Positions 25,917 to 35,600 of a DNA stretch of 64,000 nt are shown here, one piece after another. Every line of letters begins with the position of its first letter. Positions within the stretch are counted from its first letter, which is position 1. The notes under the pieces are model-generated. The model ran no database searches and was not told the DNA's origin. It saw nothing but the letters and a program-made list of their open reading frames with translations. Source of the DNA: G963663365 sp963663365. Lineage in GTDB: Bacteria; Hinthialibacterota; Hinthialibacteria; Hinthialibacterales; G963663365. The position numbers and the translations under genes are program-made. Location: assembly GCA_963663365.2 (NCBI GenBank), contig CAXXIH010000002.1:186001-250000 (forward strand), written 5' to 3'.

Positions 25917-27089
25917 TCAGAAGAGGCTCCAATTGGCCACATCGGCCGGCTCGCCGATCTGAACGACTTTCAGGTTATCATAAAGGACATACTGAAGGCG
26001 TTCGACACCAGCGACGGGGGCATCGCCCCAGGGTGAGGCAAAACCATCTTCAAATCCAAGGAAAATTTTTCCAAAGGTCCATGTGTCATCAGGATCATCA
26101 TATTCGACGATTTTGATGAAACCTTCCTCATCGATTTGAAGCCACGGGAAGACTTCAGCGGCCGTTGCAGCATCCTTGGCTTCGAAATCCACGGTGCTAC
26201 TACGAATCCAAATTGTAACGACGCCATCGATATAGTCGATGCGCAGTTCATGCCAGGCATTGGCCGGAGCTTGGTTGATATCCGCCGGGGGGTCTCCGAA
26301 ATCCGTGAAAACGATTTCAAACAATGTCTGTGTAAGAGCATCGGGCGAATTGTAGATATCCGAAGGCTCGGTTCCATCGGCACGGGCCTGCCAGCCTTGA
26401 GTGAGTTCTTCAGCAAACCAGGTGGGCGCATAATCCGGGAGGACGGCCAACAGAGGAGGATCAGCATCACTGTTGCCGGGCTCGACTCCGAGATACCAAT
26501 CGCGGATTCCAGGGGTACCCTCTGTCATGCCATAGTCGCGGGAACCATCGCCATCATCGAAAGCCGCAGAAAACATATAGCCATCCGAATCTTCGGCCAA
26601 TTCCCGTTCGGCGCTTCCAGTGCCGCCATACCATTGATAGAAGTTATTATTCTTTTCGCCGCTGGCATTGATACCAACGGTCATGTGGTTGGTAGTCCCG
26701 CTACCATTTGGGCCGAGGGTGTTGCAGTAAAAATCAACATAAACTTGATAGTCGCCCGAGAAAGATTCAGGTGTGTAGACACCGACATAAGACTCTTTGT
26801 TATCGGGTGAAGGGAGGATATTAGCAGAAAGCAACAAAGCCAACGTGTCACCATCCACAGAATTCGGAGCGGAGGGAATGGGATCGCCATAACCATTCAA
26901 TGTCGATCCAAAATCATAGCCGAATTCTACAAGTGTATCTGCTTCGCTTTCAAATGAAAACGACGTATAGCCACCGGGTGAAGTGCTGCTAAAGTCATCC
27001 TCATATACGACTGTTTGCGCCGGGGCAAACATGACGCCCGCACACAAAACAAACACAGCCATCTCCAAAACTTTAAGATTTCTCATCAT
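25917..27089 (-). CDS. Secreted protein of unknown function, lectin-like fold possible
   Basis: This 390-residue protein has a signal peptide (MMRNLKVLEMAVFVLCAGVMFAPAQ, cleaved after about residue 25). The mature part is very acidic, poor in Lys/Arg, rich in Gly, Asp and Tyr, and starts VYEDDFSS. It has beta-rich segments such as YQVYVDFYCNTLG and NAWHELRIDYIDGVVTIWI, and ends with LQYVLYDNLKVVQI. The pattern (DDFSS at the start, HELRIDY...VTIWI and YDNLKV near the end) is what one sees in concanavalin-like/LamG or CBM-like jelly rolls, but no family is recognised with confidence. A strong Shine-Dalgarno (GGAGAGAG) precedes two ATGs. It sits between two prepilin genes and has its own terminator. 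Confidence 0.75.
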   Translation of the reverse strand: MMRNLKVLEMAVFVLCAGVMFAPAQTVVYEDDFSSTSPGGYTSFSFESEADTLVEFGYDFGSTLNGYGDPIPSAPNSVDGDTLALLLSANILPSPDNKESYVGVYTPESFSGDYQVYVDFYCNTLGPNGSGTTNHMTVGINASGEKNNNFYQWYGGTGSAERELAEDSDGYMFSAAFDDGDGSRDYGMTEGTPGIRDWYLGVEPGNSDADPPLLAVLPDYAPTWFAEELTQGWQARADGTEPSDIYNSPDALTQTLFEIVFTDFGDPPADINQAPANAWHELRIDYIDGVVTIWIRSSTVDFEAKDAATAAEVFPWLQIDEEGFIKIVEYDDPDDTWTFGKIFLGFEDGFASPWGDAPVAGVERLQYVLYDNLKVVQIGEPADVANWSLF

Positions 27090-27167
27090 ATGACTCTCTC
27101 CTCATGTATTGATATTTGTATGAATTTAAGCTTGCGATATCAATCGCAAGCGGTCCTCAAATTCCAT

Positions 27168-27779
27168 TTAGAAATAGCCTTTGGGTGTGCCTGTAACTCG
27201 AGGCGACTTTTCGCTGACCCAGATATTGCCTTCGCTATTGAGTCCATTTGACGAATCATAAATGCGAACTCCATACGAACCATTTGCATATCGACCATCC
27301 GGGCCATACGAACAAGCGCGCCATGTTCCATAAAAACGAAGCATGACCGATGGCCAGCTGGCATTTTCTTGATACCACTTAACATTGTGATAGGTGTAGT
27401 ACTGCTCATCGCCGCGTATGGCTTCATCATCATACGGCTTAAAAAAGGGGTCTACTAACAATCCCGTCGCCAGATATGCGACGGGCGTTGTCAAATTAAA
27501 GCGGATATATCCATAGCTGGTATCCCCCAAGTTTCCATGTGTGCTTGGAGGCGGTCCATTATGATCCACTGCATATGATGCAACGGCTGTGGATATCGTG
27601 CGTAAGTCAGCTTGGGCGCGAGATACCTTGGCCCGAACCTGAGCATTTAAAAAATTCGGTACAGCAATGGCCGCAAGAATGCCAATAATGGCAACAACAA
27701 TCAGCAGTTCAATTAATGTAAAACCCAGCTGCCTGCCTTTAGTATTCATGGGGCTTGACACGTTAAGCAAATCATTCAT
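27168..27779 (-). CDS. Type IV prepilin-like (pseudopilin) protein 5
   Basis: This prepilin of about 203 residues has the FTLIELLIVVAIIGILAA helix preceded by RQLG, and AVPNFLNAQVRAK. The mature part has LTTPVAYLATGLLVDPF, a CSYGPDG segment and C-terminal SNGLNSEGNI. The start is uncertain: the ATG at 27779 gives a 19-residue leader, the ATG at 27749 a 9-residue leader, and a TTG at 27821 a long one. None has a clear Shine-Dalgarno. It lies 78 bp upstream of the secreted-protein gene on the same strand, but that gene's own order (prepilin first, secreted protein second) suggests possible co-transcription. Confidence 0.88.
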   Translation of the reverse strand: MNDLLNVSSPMNTKGRQLGFTLIELLIVVAIIGILAAIAVPNFLNAQVRAKVSRAQADLRTISTAVASYAVDHNGPPPSTHGNLGDTSYGYIRFNLTTPVAYLATGLLVDPFFKPYDDEAIRGDEQYYTYHNVKWYQENASWPSVMLRFYGTWRACSYGPDGRYANGSYGVRIYDSSNGLNSEGNIWVSEKSPRVTGTPKGYF

Positions 27780-27821
27780 TTTTTTATCTTGATTACCCAA
27801 TTTGGACTCCCCTCTTTCCAA

Positions 27822-28537
27822 AAGTCTCTATTAAATGGTTATTGACACTTATATAAGGTCCTATTTTTAGGTGTACCCAAAAAGTTGAAAAAAGGTACAA
27901 TTAGTCTGTAGGAATTTGAACATAGGCAGCCTGATTTTCTCCACTATTCCAATGTTCTCCAAACCGCAAAATCACTTAATGAATCCATAAGTTTTTCAAA
28001 TCCAAATACTTGTAGATATTGACATTCATAAAACATAAGTAACGTATATGCCTTTATGGATATCAGAGACAAGAATTGTGCCGCTTATGCGAAAAAACCA
28101 CACACGACATTTTGAAGTAACAAAATAAGTTATTGGCAGGAATTAAGTGGAAAACGCAACTGACTCATAGAACGCATTATTTTCAATGTTCAATTAGGTC
28201 TTATTTAAGGACAAATGCATATTCACTGCGTTATTTTAGGCGGTTGCAGGCAGCCAATTGGCTGTAAAACATCAAGTTTTCAAGTCTCTTCCATCATATC
28301 GGGGAAATGTGCAAGAATGATGACAGTGCATGCTCCGGTACGATGGTGCATTGAATGATTTTGGCAGTGGATATCGCCATCGTCCGGAATAGACAACCGG
28401 TTTTGTGTTCTTGTGCATTGAATCCGGCAAGACCACAAGCGTGTATTCGATAAAGTTAATACGGCGCTTAGCATTCAGAGAAGGTATTTCATCGTAAAAG
28501 GTCCATCTCATAGCTCCGGTCATTGGAGGTCCAGATC
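27822..28537. other. AT-rich non-coding stretch
   Basis: About 700 bp between divergent genes, visibly more AT-rich (27840-28240) than the rest of the window, with no repeat modules. A perfect 14-bp palindrome (CAGCCAATTGGCTG) lies at 28251-28264. The only longer frame (minus strand, 28272-28523) overlaps the ribosome site of the next gene, has many His, Ser and Arg, and is not believed. No RNA gene was recognised. It could be an old gene remnant or a regulatory region. Confidence 0.4.
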
Positions 28538-28921
28538 ATGGACAGAGATATCGTTCATAAACACATCTATCCTGTTTTGGGCAAAAAACTGAATGAGGCA
28601 TTTCCCGAATTTCGTTTTCGTCCATACCGCCCAGGTTGGTGGGTGGCCCAAGATGCGCCCGAGCAATATGCCGATTACGGTCATAAAGAAGGCAAACTGA
28701 TTGCCAACGGTTGGGGGTTTTGTTCCTATAAAGGAAAGAAGGCGGATATTCCCTGGCTTTCGTACCTTAATGGTGGCTCATGGCCGCGAGACGAAGAATT
28801 TTGGGCGATGCTAAAGGTTCTTTGTGAAATTGCGGAAGTATCCTTGCCGGAAGAAGAACTTAACGAAGAACAACAGCGGCAGATCGAGGAAACAGCCCGG
28901 CGTCCATCAAGACGGTTGTAG
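28538..28921 (+). CDS. Small hypothetical protein
   Basis: 127 residues, starting MDRDIVHKHIYPVLGKKL, with GGAGG eight bases before the ATG at 28538. It is soluble, without signal or membrane segment, has a Trp/Tyr/Pro-rich first half (FRFRPYRPGWWVA, GWGFCSYKGKK) and an acidic, Gln/Glu-rich C-terminal helix (EEELNEEQQRQIEETARR). No domain was recognised. The codon pattern and strong ribosome site support a real gene. It is alone between a non-coding stretch and the isomerase-like gene 218 bp downstream. Confidence 0.7.
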   Translation: MDRDIVHKHIYPVLGKKLNEAFPEFRFRPYRPGWWVAQDAPEQYADYGHKEGKLIANGWGFCSYKGKKADIPWLSYLNGGSWPRDEEFWAMLKVLCEIAEVSLPEEELNEEQQRQIEETARRPSRRL

Positions 28922-29139
28922 ATAATTTCAGGATTTGTCATCGCATATAAATCATTCATTCCAAAAACAACACCACAGATCATGTGTTCTGATTGACTTC
29001 AAGTGTAAGCCATTGTTGGCAAAGTCATTTTTCCTCTATCACCGACACCGGTAATGCATCATAATTGTTACTAAGTTCGGCGTTTTTAAAAGCGCTACGT
29101 CATAATTTACTGATTTTGAGGATGATACAGGTATAGACG

Positions 29140-30768
29140 ATGACTGATTTGCGCGAATCCACAATCAATAATGCAATTAATCCCTCCATTCATGAAACAG
29201 CAGGGATGCACCTCTGCTCGCGGCGTTGCTTCTTACAATGCAGCGCAGGTATGGCGGCGGCTGTGAGTTTGGGTCAAGGCGGGCATGCGTGGGCAGCGCA
29301 GTCAGAAGCAATCTCCTCCGCGCATAGCGGCCAAATTCAATGGACAGAGAAATGGAATCCTGATCTGCCGTTTATCCGTTGGGGAAAAACGTTGCGTGTT
29401 CAGCCGATGTTGATGTATGCAACCCCAACGCCGAAAAAGGAGACATCATGGCGGTCCTGGGGTGGAGTGTTAGATGACGCTTCGGCAACCGAGGAAGCGG
29501 CACGTATTACCAATGAATTAAAAGGGCTGGCTAAGAACGCTGAATTCCCATTAGAGATTCTTCCATTACAAAAGATTAAAACCAGCGAAGATGCGGCCAA
29601 AGCAAAGGAAGCCGAAGCCGATGTGGTTCTGGTTTATCCAGCATCGGGCTCCGGACGTCTGCTTAAAGAATGTGTGCCACAAGATGGAGACACGATCCTC
29701 TTTGTACGTCACCGTTCCGGCCCGGTTTATTATTGGTATGAGGCATTAAGTGTCGCCTACTTGGACACCGATGATGAAAACACGGTGCGTAGCGGTCCTC
29801 CGGCTTTGGGAAAAACCCACGTGGACGATGTTGTCGTGGATGACTACGACGACGTGCTGTGGCGTCTGCGCGCGCTTTATGGCGTTAAGAACCTGAAAAA
29901 CACACGGATGCTAGCCTTAGGCGGCGTGTGGGGAAAATACGCAGGCGACGCACCGCAAATGGCCAAAGATAAATTCGGTTTCGATATTGTTGAAATCGGA
30001 TATGACAAAATTGAGGATACCATTCGCAACGCGCTCAATGATAAAGATTGGGTTGACCGCGCAAAGGCGCAAGCCGACGCATACCTAAAACTTCCGAACA
30101 CGACACTCGAAACAGAAAAACCGTTTGTCGTGAATGCATTTATCCTCTACGACATATTCAAGAATCTGATGCAGGAATATCAGGCACCGGCATTTACAAT
30201 TAGAAACTGCATGAGTGTCATTATTCCGATGTCTAAGACTACAGCGTGCCTGACCTTGGGCCTTTTAAACGATGAAGGTCTGATTGCATTTTGCGAGTCG
30301 GATTTTGTGATTCTCCCGCCGGGTGTGCTGCTTCGCCATATCACCGGTCAGCCGGTGTTTATGCATAATTCGACATTTCCGCATAAAGGGATCGTGACCT
30401 GCGCGCATTGTTCCGCTCCCCGTCGTATGGATGGTGTACGTTACGAGCCGACACGTATCCAGACCCATGAAGAATCCGATTTCGGGGCCGCGCCTAAAGT
30501 GGAGATTCCTATCGGACAACAAGTGACATTTATCGATCCCGAATATACTTCAGGCCGTTGGGTGGGAATGCGGGGTAATGTGGAGGATAATCCATTCCTG
30601 CCAATCTGCCGTTCGCAGCAAGATGTACGTATCCAGGGAAATTGGAAAGAGCTAGTCAGCGAAGTGCGCGATTCGCATTGGATGATGGTTTATGGGGATT
30701 ATTTGAAAGAGGCCGGTTACGCCGCGCGGAAGCTGGGTATGAAGTGGGATAATATTTCGGACGTGTAA
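29140..30768 (+). CDS. Tat-exported sugar-isomerase-like protein (fucose/arabinose isomerase superfamily)
   Basis: This 542-residue protein has a twin-arginine signal (SRRCFLQCSAGMAAAVSLG, RR at 28-29), so a member of a normally cytoplasmic fold appears to be exported. The body has DVVLVYPASGSG and an NTRMLALGGVWGKY segment, with a C-terminal half (NCMSVIIPMSKTTACLTLGLLNDEG, EYTSGRWVGMRGN) that resembles the L-fucose/L-arabinose isomerase superfamily as annotated in planctomycete-type genomes. A cysteine pair in TCAHCSAP could bind a metal. Activity is not known. An in-frame ATG at 29206 is an alternative start. Repeat block 5 starts directly after the stop. Confidence 0.7.
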   Translation: MTDLRESTINNAINPSIHETAGMHLCSRRCFLQCSAGMAAAVSLGQGGHAWAAQSEAISSAHSGQIQWTEKWNPDLPFIRWGKTLRVQPMLMYATPTPKKETSWRSWGGVLDDASATEEAARITNELKGLAKNAEFPLEILPLQKIKTSEDAAKAKEAEADVVLVYPASGSGRLLKECVPQDGDTILFVRHRSGPVYYWYEALSVAYLDTDDENTVRSGPPALGKTHVDDVVVDDYDDVLWRLRALYGVKNLKNTRMLALGGVWGKYAGDAPQMAKDKFGFDIVEIGYDKIEDTIRNALNDKDWVDRAKAQADAYLKLPNTTLETEKPFVVNAFILYDIFKNLMQEYQAPAFTIRNCMSVIIPMSKTTACLTLGLLNDEGLIAFCESDFVILPPGVLLRHITGQPVFMHNSTFPHKGIVTCAHCSAPRRMDGVRYEPTRIQTHEESDFGAAPKVEIPIGQQVTFIDPEYTSGRWVGMRGNVEDNPFLPICRSQQDVRIQGNWKELVSEVRDSHWMMVYGDYLKEAGYAARKLGMKWDNISDV

Positions 30769-31255
30769 CGTCAGGGTACCCCTGCGGGCAAGAAGGCTAA
30801 CGCCTCACGATTTCGGGGTGTATTCGTGGGATTTAGTTGGTCAGCACCCTGCGGGACCGGTTTGGGCGTTTATTTGAATCACGAAAACACGAAATGTGAA
30901 TGAAGGGCACGAAACGTTTGCAGAATTAGTTGAATGGCGGGGAAGTTTTTGTGATTGGCACGGTTTGTTGCCGCCTCTTGCGCCTGCGGCGCACAGACAA
31001 GCGAGTTGTCTGTGCCACCCGGTAGAGATACATTTTTAGTTTAGAACAATCAACGGCTCGTCAGGAAGGAGCCCCCTCCCTACCCCTCCCCGTAAACGTG
31101 GCGGGAATATGCCCCTCACCCAGTAGAGATACGTGTGTATGTATATTGTGGTAGCGGTTCGGCAGGAGCCTCACCCTTGGCATGATTTCGGAGTGTGATT
31201 AAGGATTGAGTGGATTTTAGTTCATCCTTCAGCGGGATGGTTGGGTTTCCCAACG
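30769..31255. repeat. Composite intergenic repeat block 5 (convergent junction)
   Basis: About 490 bp between convergent genes. Module A (30769-30860) has TCAGGGTACCCCTGCGGGCAAG, CTCACGATTTCGGGGTGTATTC and TTGGTCAGCACCCTGC. Module B (about 30868-30920) has TTTGAATCACGAAAACACGAAA. Module C (about 30971-31030) has CCGCCTCTTG, CAGACAAGCGAGTTGTCTG and AGAGATACATT. Module D remnants follow (TTTAGTTTAGAACA, GACTATTTCTCAATGA). A second partial module A core (GCATGATTTCGGAGTGTG) sits at about 31180. It is the most complete copy with block 1. No coding frame is seen. Confidence 0.75.
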
Positions 31256-31270
31256 ACTATTTCTCAATGA

Positions 31271-32563
31271 TTACTTAGGAGATTTTGGGAAGGTCTCCTT
31301 TAGAAAGAACGTAGAGATAAACGCCAAAATTGAAGAAACAAAGTAGATTGTGAATGCAGCAGCATAGGCATCGGGCGGATAACCATCGGTTCCCTGCCCC
31401 CAGCGATCCAGAACCAAACCGAGGACCGGTTGCGCAATCGCTCCGGCCAGGAACGGCGAAAGGTTAATCAAACCGACGGAGGTACCGGCAATTTCAACCG
31501 GAAACAGCTCTTTCGCACACGCAAAACCAATCACAACTACGGCGCTTCCAAATATGCCAAATAGCAGACTCCAGAGATGAAGGAGGGGAATACTCAAATC
31601 ATCGGTGAAGAACGCAAGAGGGATCATCAAGAGGCAAAGAATCAAGGAAGAAACCATCAATACTTTTTTGCGCGACTTGAGGCGGTTCGAAACCGGACTA
31701 AACAGAGGGCTGGTAACAACCATGGATAGGGCCAACATACTGAGGATTTTTCCGGCCTCGGATTTGGTTAACCCATAGACATGCATCAGATACGGCCCAC
31801 CCCACAGGCCGCTGAAACTGAAGAAGATCGCAAACGTAAAAAAGAACCACGCCGCCAAAGGCCAAAACCTTCGAGCAAAGAGAACCAGTTTGACACCTTC
31901 CCAAAGAGTATACGTTTGCGCATTGCCGGATTTCTGATTTTCCGTATCGCGGATACTCTCGAAACCAAGTTCCCGGGGATCGTTGCGCACCCAAATCCAA
32001 ATACAAACAGCCAGAACTAAAGTAACCACGCCAATAGCGATAAAACTTCCCCGCCAACCGATCAGGTTGCTCATGAATGCCAAAGGAGTCGCGGCCGAAA
32101 GCGCACCCGCACCACCGATGGTCATGAGCAGCCCGGTCATAAACGCAAATTCGGACACCCTGAACCAGTTGGTGAGAATCTTCATGGTGGGGACGAACAA
32201 CATGCAAACGCCTAGACCGACGAAAACACGGGCAATGATGGCCATGGGTGCGGTGGGAGCCAGTCCGAAAGCGATTGATGCCACACCGGCCAATAGGAAA
32301 AAGGTGGTAATTGTTTTGCGCGGTCCCCAGCTATCGGAAAGGAGACCGGAAGGGATTTGCATTAAGGCATAGGGATAGAAATATGCAGAGGCCAAAAGGC
32401 CAATCAGGCCGCCACCGGCATGGAGGTCATCCATCAATTCGACTGCGACGACAGCCGGACAAAGACGGTGGAAATAGACCAGAAGATATCCAAGCGAAAG
32501 AAGACCGAATACCAACCATCGATAGTTGGAGGGTTTCGTTGCAGATTGAGATTCCGCACTCAA
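31271..32563 (-). CDS. Major facilitator superfamily transporter
   Basis: This 430-residue inner-membrane protein has 12 predicted segments, beginning WLVFGLLSLGYLLVYFHRLCPAVVA. The conserved loop 2-3 motif is GLLSDSWGPRKT, and a central cytoplasmic loop (about residues 195-220) divides the two halves. It resembles the anion:cation / hexuronate-type symporters (ACS-like), but the substrate cannot be read from sequence. It is convergent with the isomerase-like gene across repeat block 5, and 38 bp downstream of the first hydrazine-synthase-like gene on the same strand, so the two may be co-transcribed. Confidence 0.92.
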   Translation of the reverse strand: MSAESQSATKPSNYRWLVFGLLSLGYLLVYFHRLCPAVVAVELMDDLHAGGGLIGLLASAYFYPYALMQIPSGLLSDSWGPRKTITTFFLLAGVASIAFGLAPTAPMAIIARVFVGLGVCMLFVPTMKILTNWFRVSEFAFMTGLLMTIGGAGALSAATPLAFMSNLIGWRGSFIAIGVVTLVLAVCIWIWVRNDPRELGFESIRDTENQKSGNAQTYTLWEGVKLVLFARRFWPLAAWFFFTFAIFFSFSGLWGGPYLMHVYGLTKSEAGKILSMLALSMVVTSPLFSPVSNRLKSRKKVLMVSSLILCLLMIPLAFFTDDLSIPLLHLWSLLFGIFGSAVVVIGFACAKELFPVEIAGTSVGLINLSPFLAGAIAQPVLGLVLDRWGQGTDGYPPDAYAAAFTIYFVSSILAFISTFFLKETFPKSPK

Positions 32564-32601
32564 ATGATTTTACCCCCAGAAGGCAATGTGCGATAAAGCC
32601 A

Positions 32602-35600
32602 TTAAGGCTCTTTAATGCCGATTTTGCGATTCGCCGAAACGCGCATTGTGCGGTCGAGATAGTCGCCCCATAGCGGGCAATTCATATCAGTCCACGTTTT
32701 GATTCGCCGCATCTCATCTTCGGTCAACGTCACATCATGATGCCCCCGCCCTAAGACCTCCCAAAGATGACTGCGAACCGAGCCAAAGGTCAATGGCTCT
32801 AATTTTTCACAACTTCCGGAATTCCATCCGCAATCGACAAAATGCACCAAACCTTTGTTAATCAGTGTGTGATAGGAATTGGGGATACCGAACTCATCCT
32901 GGGTTCCCGTGAAATCCAATTGATGTTGGGCGTTATGGCATCCGGCACATTTGGCATCCAAGACCGGTTGCACAACCTCCTCGAAAAAGAGCGGTTTGCC
33001 TTCCCACGATGCGGTTATTAACGGTTTGGGGTCGGACTCAAGAGCGGTCGGTCTTTGCTGCGGCGGGGCAAGATATCGGTGTTCATGGCAGCCGATACAA
33101 CTGCGCGTTTCGCCGGGCTGTAACTGAATCATGCTGCGCATACGCTGCAATTCATTGAAGTCTGAATCCAGCAATTGAAAATAGAGGGTTTTGCCAGCGG
33201 GAGCGCTAAAATGGGCGGAACCATCTTCTTCAACGGGGACAAGCCCCAACGATGCTTTGGCAACATAGGCGGGCCAACCAAAAGGTCCATTTACCAAGTC
33301 CACAGGCGAGGCATACCAATTTAAAAATTCCGCATAATCTTTGCGAAACTCACCGCTGGGGAGCATATCGACGGGGTGCCGGACTTCTTCAACCACCCGC
33401 AGGTATTTGACTGTCCCGCGTTCGATTTCATGTTCAACACCAGCATATACATCGGCGACCATGAAACGGCCCATCTCTTTTTTCTCATCGATATAATCGC
33501 GCAAGACGGGAGGAGCATCCATCGGCCTGAAAAAAGTTGGATACATGCTGCAAATCGCGGGATCGATATATACAAGTTCACGATTTCCAAAACGGTCGAC
33601 GATATAAAGCCCGAACCGTTCGCGGGGCGCATGGGCGCATAAGAAATGGTCGCGAGAGAGCGGGATCGGATCCCGGAAACATTCTTCCCTGGGCCACATA
33701 CCCGGCCAAGGAACCTCAGGCGTGAGGCTGGAAATGGCATTGGGATTGAAACGTCCTTTATCGAGATCAAGCAAGGCGATAGGACCATTCAGGTCGCCGA
33801 AATGAGAAACGAGCGTACAGCTGATTTCATTGGTTCCGGGAACTTCACGGCCATTGGCATAGCCATTGGGTTGCACGATGGTGTTTCCGTACACCAACTC
33901 AGGATGGGTTCCATCCGGGTGTATGGACCAAAGGGTTTGGGTAAAATCAGCGCCTTTGTCGATATATTCCCAGCGGGTCCAAAGGATACGTCCATCCTTC
34001 ATTACCGCCGGCGCCCATTCGCTCAGGCTTGCCAATGACAAGGGCTGCATATCGTTTCCATCGGGACTCATTTTAAAGAGAACAGATGATCCGCCGCGGA
34101 AACAAAAAACGCGCGAGGTACAGCGTGTGGAAATGAACGCCAAACTGCCATCACCCAAACAGCAGGGATAAAAATCATGAAACGGACCATCGGTAACTTG
34201 CTGAAGGCCGGTTCCATCCGCATTCATGGACATGATGTGATAGTAACCATCTTCAGAAGGACGATATCCGAAATAGATTTTTTTGCGTTCGTAATCGGTT
34301 ACCGGATTGCGGGCGATGCCATCTTTGGCATCGAAGAGTTCGGTTATCTTTGCCTGTTCCGGCTCAAAGCATCCATTGTCTTTGGGGATGTTTAGAACAC
34401 AAACCGCGCCTCCGGGCCTAAAGGGAGCATCGGTATAGTCGGTGTAGATATGCGAAGGCTGAAACGCGTTTCGTTTAATAAAGAGGATATCCTGGAGAAG
34501 CGCCAAATCCGGATCGCGGAAGAAAAGCCCGCGTTTCAGCTGATGAGCTTTGAAAAGCAGGTCTCTTTCTTGAGCGCAACCAACATCGGCACCGGCAACA
34601 AAGGTATGATGCTGATCTTGAAATGTTTTAAGAGATGCCAGTTCTTGTGAGACATCCAGTCCTTTTTTCGCCAACCGTTCGGCCATCTCCCGGGCCAATT
34701 GCAGAGTGCGTTGCAGCGGATCATAGCGAAACAGGTGAAGCGAATAGGTTCGTCCGCCATTTTCTTGAATCGTGATATCGGCCTGGGGGCCGATATCATT
34801 TTCTGTGGCAGGTACGGTCAGATTACGGCTTTTGCCCGGTTTGAGTGTGAATTCATTATCACCTGAAGGTTGGCAAATTTTGATTGCAGTCGATTGAGCG
34901 GACTCGGGTACAGCAACCCGGAGCGTAAAGATTCCATTCGTGCATTCGCCCTGCTGTGCAACGGAGAATGAAGCAAAGTGGAAATTCACGGGACGTCCGC
35001 TATTGGGTGTATGCCTTCCACCCATGCCGGTTCCAATGCGAAGCCCGGTATTACGGCAATCCGGAAACAGACTCAGAGGTAAGGCTATTTCGATACAAGT
35101 CAGATCGCGATTGAAGGCACCCTGTATAGGCATTGATTGTTTTAAATCGCCATTGTCTTCATAGGTGTTAAACGTGAGACCGTTTTCAGCAAACGAGATA
35201 ACGCCGCAACCTTGCCAATCACCACTCGAGACAACAGCAATATGTCCGCCAAGCAGACGATTCGTTTTGACAGCCAGATAAAGAGATTCATCGCGGTATC
35301 CAGCAATAACCTGATTTTCAACCAGCGGCGTTTGATAGAAATAATAGGGATCCGCCACACGGGCAACGCCTTTGGAAGCACTCAGCCAACAGGCATCATC
35401 CAGCTGTCCATCCAAAACCGGATCGGAAGTAAGCGGCGGCAGGGGTACGGAATCATCGCCGACATGACGGGGATATTCTTGAACGCGCCCATTATAAGGC
35501 ACCAAATAACCGGCGAGATCGGCACGACCATATGTCTTTAGCCAAGCATGCTCCTCACCGAGAATCGCATATTGTTGTGTCTGTTCAATTTCGCCGGGTG

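Noticed and set aside
27842..27870. A sigma-70 promoter starting TTGACA at 27842 on the plus strand
   Set aside because: No good -10 at proper spacing, and no plus-strand gene for almost 700 bp downstream.
28272..28523. An 83-codon frame on the minus strand
   Set aside because: Biased composition, no ribosome site, no recognisable feature, and it runs into the leader of the gene at 28538.
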